From positions 91,016,001 to 91,080,000 of the forward strand of contig OZ231127.1 in NCBI GenBank assembly GCA_965153355.1: 64,000 nt of DNA. Reading direction: 5' to 3'. Position 1 is the first letter of the stretch. Every line of letters begins with the position of its first letter. Both the position numbers and the translations under genes were made by a program. This document shows positions 57,097-64,000 of the stretch, one piece after another. The stretch is from Flaccisagitta enflata. Its lineage: Eukaryota; Chaetognatha; Sagittoidea; Aphragmophora. Under the pieces are notes generated by a model that did no database searches, had not been told where the DNA came from, and saw nothing but the letters and a program-made list of their open reading frames with translations.

Positions 57097-57400
57097 GTAA
57101 CGCAAGTAATGTGAGGAGTGACAATGACATAGGCGAGTTATTTGGATTACAGACAAGTAAAATGGCCTAATTTCTCATCATGGTTGCTACAGCTGGAGGC
57201 TCTCCCCTTGCAGATGTGAGGAAGTTGCTGGTAGAGTTAAAAAGGGCAAACAGACCTGCAAACAGGAGCAAAGTGAAAAGGGCAAATGAACCCGCAAACA
57301 GGGGCAAAAGGCACAGCAAAAGTGCTGCAAACTGCGGGACTTTGACCATAAAAACGAGGGCAAATTTAGCGATGAAAACAGATTCTTGCTCCAATTTTAT
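57097..57400. other. No firm gene; short GCAAACAG repeats
   Basis: 57240-57310 has a 36-bp tandem (GGCAAA(C/T)(A/G)(A/G)ACC(T/C)GCAAACAGG). Open frames on both strands lack exon signals. Confidence 0.4.
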
Positions 57401-57553
57401 CACGCCCTTTTATTTCCTTTTCTTCTTTCTTTCTCTTTTTCTTTCTTTCTTTCTCTTTCACCCTCTCTTTATTTCTCTCTACGACTTCTCAGACTTGAGA
57501 TGGATTTTATCGATAGTTGCTCACTTTATATTCTTCCTATTCTTTCTTTCTTA

Positions 57554-57628
<75 letters not shown>

Positions 57629-57733
57629 TCCCTTTTTTTCCTTTTAACTATTTTCTTCATTTCATCATTTTCTTCTTTTTTCTTAATTTTATTGCTTCTT
57701 TATTTCTTTCTTGCTTTCTTTCTTTCTTTCTTT

Positions 57734-57788
<55 letters not shown>

Positions 57789-57848
57789 TCTTTCTTTCTT
57801 TTTATTTTCTTACGTTCTTTCTCTCTTTCTTTCTTTCTCTCTTTCTTT

Positions 57849-57891
<43 letters not shown>

Positions 57892-58029
57892 TCTTTCTTT
57901 CTTTCTATCTTTCTTTCTTTTTATTTTCTTTCGTTCCTTCTCTCTTTCTTTCTTTCTTTCTTTTTATTTTCTTTCGTTCGTTCTCTCTTTCTTTCTTTCT
58001 TTCTAGCTTTCTTTATTTCTTTCTTTCTT
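57400..58029. repeat. (TTTC)n and (TTGC)n arrays
   Basis: TTTC array 57540-57630, two TTGC arrays (57730-57790, 57848-57890) in similar contexts, implying duplication of a 115-bp block. Confidence 0.95.
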
Positions 58030-58160
58030 TTTAGGTGCGACAAAGGACCTCTATAACTGGCTGTGTCCGTCGGTTGGTTGGTTGGTTGGTCGGTCTGTCT
58101 GTAACGCATTCGTTCGACAATCCACACGTCGCACCTTATTGGCCTACTTGGCCTTGTTTC
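58030..58160 (-). mobile_element. HP subtype G (complete)
   Basis: TTAGGTGCGACAAAGGACCT (decayed hairpin), ATAACTGGCTGTGTCCGTCG, (GTTG) tract, TAACGCATTCGTTCG, CACACGTCGCACCTTATTGG, CCTACTTGGCCTTGTTT. The motif AGGTGCGAC is shared between head and tail. Confidence 0.65.
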
Positions 58161-58199
58161 TTAATTTCGTGTTTCTATCTCTCTTTCTCTCCTTTCTTT

Positions 58200-58213
58200 C
58201 TTTCTAGCTTTCC

Positions 58214-58293
<80 letters not shown>

Positions 58294-58302
58294 CTCTTTC
58301 AT

Positions 58303-58374
<72 letters not shown>

Positions 58375-58378
58375 GCTT
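58200..58378. repeat. (TTTC)n microsatellite
   Basis: About 175 bp with few interruptions. Confidence 0.97.
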
Positions 58379-58635
58379 TTTCTCATTCTCTTTCTATCAG
58401 TTTTACTGTCTTTCTTCTTGTCTTTCATGCCTTTTGCCCCTCTTAGTTTCTCGCATTTCTTCCCAATTTTTTTCCTCATCCTTTCAGTTTTCCAATACTC
58501 AAACCTTTTTTTCCGTTTTCTGATTGTCCTAACTTTTGATTTGTGCCATCATTCCAAAAAAATGGCTGCCAAGAAGAAAGTCTAGAACTAGAAGATTGTC
58601 TCGAAACGCCACTTTGACGCGTTAAGTATAATTTC
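58379..58635. other. No gene seen
   Basis: Pyrimidine-rich then unique; contains AAAATGGCTGCCAAG near 58558 without further coding support. Confidence 0.4.
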
Positions 58636-58950
58636 CAGGCGTGTATAAAGTTTGAGTATTCCCCCACCCCCCGCGTGGGGTGGAATAAAATCAATCAGTT
58701 TGGGGATGGGGAAAAATCAAAAGCTTAAAAAATAGAAAAAAGATTTTTTTTAAAGATTTAACACTTTTTGTAGTACCAAAAGGCAGAATTTGATTACTAC
58801 AACACAATTTAAACCTATGATATACTGTTTTATTTCCTTGAGGGAAAGAAAATCACAGATTTTGTAACGCGACCCATTGCGTCGCGGGGAATTAAATCAA
58901 AGGAAGGGGAGGGAATAAAATCAAAAGCCGCTCAATCGTATACACCCCTG
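58636..58950. mobile_element. hAT-like MITE with 8-bp target duplication
   Basis: Ends CAGGCGTGTATA and TATACACCCCTG (inverted) with ATAATTTC directly repeated on both sides (58628-58635, 58951-58958). Eight-base duplications and CAGGGGTG-like ends are typical of hAT transposons. Interior GGGGAATAAAATCAA repeats; no ORF. Confidence 0.75.
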
Positions 58951-58958
58951 ATAATTTC

Positions 58959-59340
58959 ACTGCGTAATAGCTTGCAGTTGGGCAGGGGCACCAATGTAGA
59001 ACATATTTTTTACATACCTATACATTTGGGAGGGGCAGTGAAGTGAAACCGATAAAAGCACATTCGGGCGGACGGACGGACTTATCTACCATCCGACGGA
59101 AACAGCGTGCTTGTAGAATCGCGAAAGAAAAGCAAAAAAAGAAAAGTAAAGAAATGACAATTCTATATAAAAAAGACAATTTTTTCCCCTCTATTTTCAC
59201 CCATGTTGCAAAAAAAAATCCTGGAATCAACAAAAAAAAGGTCCTCAAGCTCCTTGGCGCCACCTTCATCAGCCTCCTCATCCTCCTCCTCATCCTCCTC
59301 ATCTACTTCGTCTTCTGTCTCCTTGGTGGCTCACGTTAAA
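58959..59340. other. No firm gene; HP remnant
   Basis: 58975-59130 has AGTTGGGCAGGGGCACC, TTTGGGAGGGGCAGTGAAG, GGCGGACGGACGG and GTGCTTGTAGAATCGCGAAA, a decayed HP copy. (CTCATC)n lies at 59268-59300. Confidence 0.45.
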
Positions 59341-59870
59341 TCACGTGACAAATACGCCTTCAGGAGGACTCAAGAGGGGCAAAAAAAGAAAAAAGAAAGA
59401 AGGAAGAAAGAGAAGAATAAGAAAAAGAATGAGAATGAGGAGGAGAAGAGAAAGAAGGAGGTTGAGAAGAGGGAGAGGAAGAAAGGGAGGGAGATGGTGA
59501 GGTTGAGGGAGAGAGGGGAGAGGGAGGACGAGATAATGACTTCGATGAGAAGGGATAAAGAGAATCATGAAAAGGCGATTGAAGCAAGAGGCGCGGAGGA
59601 GGAGGAGGAGGAGGAGGAGGAGGAGGAGAAAGAGGAGGGGCAACTCTCCCGACTTCAAATGGGACATCGTGTAAAAAATGAGGAGGGAAAAAATGATGGC
59701 GGGAAAGAAGAAGAAGAGGGAGAAAAGGAGGAAGAAGAGGAGGAAGAAGGGGAAGAAGATGTAGAGGAGGATGAGGATGAGGAAGAGGGGGTGAGAAGTC
59801 AAACCGAAAGCATCTTCATCATGATCGTCAAAGATGTTCACATGAATGACGCAGGTGGGCGAATTAATGA
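59341..59870. repeat. Purine-only strand tract, about 450 bp
   Basis: Long stretches of GA-rich DNA (GAGGAGGAGG, AAGAAGAAGAGG) with almost no pyrimidines from 59375 to 59795. It encodes Lys/Glu runs in an open frame without recognisable domains. Confidence 0.8.
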
Positions 59871-59881
59871 CACACTTGTCC

Positions 59882-61130
<1,249 letters not shown>

Positions 61131-61131
61131 T

Positions 61132-61260
<129 letters not shown>

Positions 61261-61399
61261 CTCGTATTTTTGCTGGAAACTCGCTGGATTTTTTTTCTCT
61301 TTTTGGTTTGGTTTGTTCTCTTTTTTTCCTCCATTTTTGCGCGTAGTTGAAAAGGATCTGAAAATGAAGTCGTTTGGATTCTGGTCTCGCGCGCGTCTT

Positions 61400-62520
61400 G
61401 ATCGCATTTGCCTAATGAGAACCGATCGAGATGGGAACAAAAAAAGCCGAAGATCCAACACAGATGCCCATGGGCCCAGCTACAGAGGGATGGGCAGGGG
61501 CAGTCTCAGAGCAGGTTACAAAGGCATTTGCCTAATGAGAACCGATCGAGAAGGGAACAAAAAAAGCCGACTGGAAGATCCAACACGGATGCCCATGGGC
61601 CCAGCTACGGAGGGATGGGCAGGGGCAGTGGCAGAGAAGGTTACAAAGGCATTTGCCCAATGAGAACCGATCGAGAAGGGAACAAAAAAAGCCGACTGGA
61701 GGATCCAACAAGGATGCTCATGGGCCCAGCTACGGAGGGATGGGCAGGGGCAGTGTCAGAGAAGGTTACAAAGGCATTTGCCTTATGAGAACCCATCGAG
61801 ATGGGGAAAAAAAAAGCCGACTGGAGGATCCAACACGGATGCCCATGGGCCCAGCTACGGAGGGATGGGCAGGGGCAGTGTCAGAGAAGGTTACAAAGGC
61901 ATTTAAGGCTAATGAGAACCGATCGAGAGGGGAACAAAAAAAGCCGACTGGAGGATCCAACACGGATGCCCATGGGCCCAGCTACGGAGGGATGGGCAGG
62001 GGCAGTCTCAGAGAAGGTTACAAAGGCAACTGCCTTATGAGAACTGATCGAGATGGGCACAAAAAGAGAGAAATAGCCGACTGGAAGATGTAACAAGGCC
62101 GGGTACACATTTACCGCTGGGCATGGCAGGGGTAGTGTCAGAGAAGGTTACAGGGGCATTTGCCGAATGATCAAGACGAAAAGCGAGAATAAATACCACG
62201 ACTAGAAGATCCAACACAGATATCCCAGTCGCGTAAGGGTGGGCAGGGGCAGTGGTAGAGAAGGTTACAAGGGCATTTGTCTAATGAGAACCGATCGAGA
62301 TGGGAACAAAAAGCCTGGAAGATATAACAAATCTGGGCACATATCTACCACCGGGCAGGGGCAGTGAAAGAGAAGGTTACAGGGGCATTTGCCTTGTGAG
62401 AACGGATCGCGGTGGGAACAAAATTCGACAGGAAGATCCAACCAAGTTGGATACACATTACACAGCTAACCCAGTCGCGTACTGTTAGGTAGGGGCAGCG
62501 TCAGATTAGGTCACTTGGGC
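61400..62520 (+). repeat. Array of about nine HP-head-like units, 112-129 bp each
   Basis: Units carry CATTTGCCTAATGAGAACCG, ATCGAGA(T/A)GGGAACAAAAA, ATCCAACACGGATGCCCATG, CAGCTACGGAGGGATGGGCA and GGGGCAGTGTCAGAGAAGG. GGATRC...CCAGCTAC...GGGCAGGGGCAGT parallels the HP head; later units revert to AACAAGGCCGGGTACACA (62093) and CCCAGTCGCGTAAGGGTGGG (62226). Open frames in several phases are by-products. Confidence 0.85.
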
Positions 62521-62569
62521 CTTCATATGCAAGAATACGCATGGGCATGCTGGGTCAAAAACCTGAAAA

Positions 62570-62760
62570 CAAGGCCGGATACACGGGCCAAGACGGTGCG
62601 CCGGGTATTATTATTCTTAAACCTATCCCTAGCTCCATCAGACCTTTCCCCAGCTCTGTCAGACCTATCCCCATCTCTATTAGACCTATCCGACCTATCA
62701 CCAGACCTATCCAACCTATCCCCAGCTCTATCAGACCTAACCGTAGCTGATAATTTTAGT
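62570..62760. repeat. HP head fragment and CAGACCTATCC minisatellite
   Basis: AACAAGGCCGGATACACGGG at 62571, then about nine units of AGACCTATCC(C/G)(C/A) with AGCTCTATC. Confidence 0.8.
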
Positions 62761-62837
62761 GAATGAAATGGCTAGTATCATCAGTGATGAACGAAATGAG
62801 TTTTCAATTGATTTGAAACAGTTATAGCGATTTTTCA

Positions 62838-63068
62838 TTTGAGCGTGACCGACGGATGGATGGACGGACAGAGCCTCTTATAGAGGTGCTATGGCGCATC
62901 TTGAAGTCATCCCAGCATATTTCTGAATCAATTCCAGTGATTTTTGCTTGTTTTCGAGATTTTCAACTCGAGCGTGGCCGACCAACCGACCAACCTACCA
63001 ACCGACCAACCAACCAACAGACAGAGCCTCTTATACTGTCTTATAGAGGTGCTATGGCGCACCTAAAA
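62838..63068 (+). mobile_element. Two HP subtype G 3' ends in tandem
   Basis: GAGCGTGACCGACGGATGG...CCTCTTATAGAGGTGC-TATG-GCGCATC (62842-62901) and GAGCGTGGCCGACCAACC...AGAGGTGC-TATG-GCGCACCTAAAAA (62972-63068). The spacer (TTTTTGCTTGTTTTCGAG, and GCGATTTTTCATTTGAG in the first) is also related. Confidence 0.6.
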
Positions 63069-63089
63069 ACCGAACAGGTAAAAGAGTGT

Positions 63090-63237
63090 TCAAAAGACTG
63101 ATCGACCAACGGGCGGACGGACGGATCGACCAATGGGCGGACGGACGGACCGACGGGTTATCGAGTCGCGAACACGCGACTTAAAAGGAGACTTAAAAGG
63201 AGACTTAAAAGGAGACTCAGACGAGTAAGAAGACCAG
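63090..63237 (+). mobile_element. HP 3' end with triplicated terminal 12-mer
   Basis: CGGACGGACGGACCGACGGG, TATCGAGTCGCG-AACA-CGCGACT (63164-63181), then three GACTTAAAAGGA units, a repeat of the element's own terminus. Confidence 0.6.
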
Positions 63238-63462
63238 AAACAAGGCCGGATACACGGCTACCCCAGTCGCGTGCGGGTGGGCAGGGGCTGTTTTTGAGGT
63301 CACTTGATCATTTGGGCAGGAGCAGTGAGGCCAGGGACCGCAAAAACCCAAAAAAAGTAAAGTGAGACGGACCAACGGACGGACGGACCGACGGACGGAC
63401 GGACCGACGGACGGACGGACCGACAAAGCGGGGTGTAGAGTCGCGTAGCACGCGACTAAAAA
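63238..63462 (+). mobile_element. HP subtype B (complete, reference copy)
   Basis: AACAAGGCCGGATACACGGC, CCCAGTCGCGTGCGGGTGGG, CAGGGGCTGTTTTTGAGGTC, TGGGCAGGAGCAGTGAGGCC, AAAAAGTAAAGTGAGACGG, (GGACGGACCGAC)n, AAAGCGGGGTGTAGAG, hairpin AGTCGCG-TAGCA-CGCGACT (63439-63457), AAAAATG. Confidence 0.75.
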
Positions 63463-64000
63463 TGTTTTCATCTATTCAATCAACAAAAAGGGAATAAGAA
63501 TTAAAAAAAAAAACACACGTGCAGATTAGAATGGGATGGTTAGGAATCTTAGGAAAGGAAGAAGAGTGCACAATCTGACATGTTTGCAGACCGTATTTGA
63601 TACTGTATGTAAAAGAAACACGGAGCACGCTACTGTTTTCCGGAAATTCTTCAACGGCGCTTTACCCTCTGCGGCTATCAATTTTTCCGCGCTGCACTTT
63701 TCTGCTGCGGCGATTACCCCTTCCTACTCCTACTCCACTACCCCCCCCCCCCTCTTCGCTATAAGTGAGCGATGATATAAATTTGATGTCATGCATTTTC
63801 GGGCTTTCAGCCGTTTATTCATTTTCGGGCGTTTATCCCCCCTCCTCCTTCTCCTCCTCCTCCTCCTCCCCCACTTTCAGGCGTTTATCGTTGCGGCGAA
63901 TTCGCGTCATTTATCTTAAACGTGATCGAGAAACCAACTTGCCTCCTCCGCAAAAGGAACAAAACAAGTAAATCATCGACAATTTGTCTCTTTACCTGTC
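63463..64000. other. No firm gene; CTCCTCCT tract
   Basis: Unique sequence with GGGCGTTTATC/GGCGTTTATCG repeats near 63825 and 63880 around a CTCCTCCTCC run. Open frames lack splice or domain support. Confidence 0.4.

Noticed and set aside
57167-57403. 79-codon hydrophobic frame on the minus strand
   Set aside because: Hydrophobicity comes from a 36-bp tandem repeat; no exon signals or homology.
61408-62093. Repetitive proteins with NENRSRREQKKPTG units
   Set aside because: They arise from a tandem DNA array readable in several frames because unit lengths vary; explained as HP-head repeats.
61400-62520. CRISPR-like array
   Set aside because: Units of 112-129 bp repeat along their whole length with no unique spacers, and the genome is eukaryotic.
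63536-63971. Two open frames near the right edge
   Set aside because: Short, Ser/Pro-rich from C/T tracts, no splice or domain evidence.

Overview
The window is eukaryotic, almost certainly from an invertebrate animal and most likely an arthropod (inference). The signs are split exons with GT-AG borders, a WAP-domain exon, an XK-related membrane protein, an immunoglobulin exon resembling the arthropod sidestep family, a BEL/Pao LTR retrotransposon, and very dense microsatellites. Nothing prokaryotic (operons, ribosome binding sites, rRNA, CRISPR) is visible. Crustaceans fit the WAP exon and the microsatellite load, but the species cannot be named from sequence alone.

Genes occupy only a few percent. 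On the minus strand there is a WAP exon joined in phase to a lectin-like exon (125-1278), a lone candidate exon at 4594-4771, and a gene of at least two phase-matched exons (17781-19973) whose first exon encodes 17 copies of an 18/11-residue helical repeat; two more possible exons follow at 17547 and 14985. On the plus strand there is an intact single-exon XK-related gene (42431-44329), an Ig-domain exon (49788-50231) and a weak first-exon candidate (38486-38946). Several of these reading frames contain expanded microsatellites that stay in frame: poly-Asn, poly-Ser, poly-Gly.

A BEL/Pao retrotransposon lies on the minus strand at 6600-14692, with LTRs at 6600-7351 and 13890-14692. It carries a primer-binding site, a structured leader full of small stem-loops, a long gag-protease-RT-RNaseH frame and an integrase frame separated from it by one frameshift. 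Its LTRs are almost identical, so it is young. It sits inside an older dispersed repeat.

The rest is dominated by repeats that fall into families. The HP family (named here, subtypes A to G) has a conserved head starting ACAAGGCC, a short subterminal motif, a GACC/GACGG tetranucleotide tract and a 3' terminal hairpin followed by TAAAAA. The 5' motif is the inverted copy of one arm of the terminal hairpin, and the two change together between subtypes. This layout resembles Helentron/DINE-1-type non-autonomous elements and is the best candidate for an undescribed system here. The FB family consists of foldback elements whose long arms contain a 20-bp minisatellite and end in GGGGCC(G/A)CTGCCCAAAAA. 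Also present are TA-flanked pogo-like MITEs, a hAT-like MITE with an 8-bp target duplication, other inverted-repeat elements, tandem satellites of about 90, 125 and 400 bp, and microsatellites up to about 520 bp.

By region: 1-5 kb WAP/lectin gene and MITEs; 5-6.6 kb TTG arrays; 6.6-14.7 kb retrotransposon; 14.7-20 kb coiled-repeat gene; 20-42 kb repeats; 42-44.4 kb XKR gene; 44-49.7 kb foldbacks and HP copies; 49.8-50.2 kb Ig exon; 50-64 kb HP, FB, microsatellites and the HP head array.
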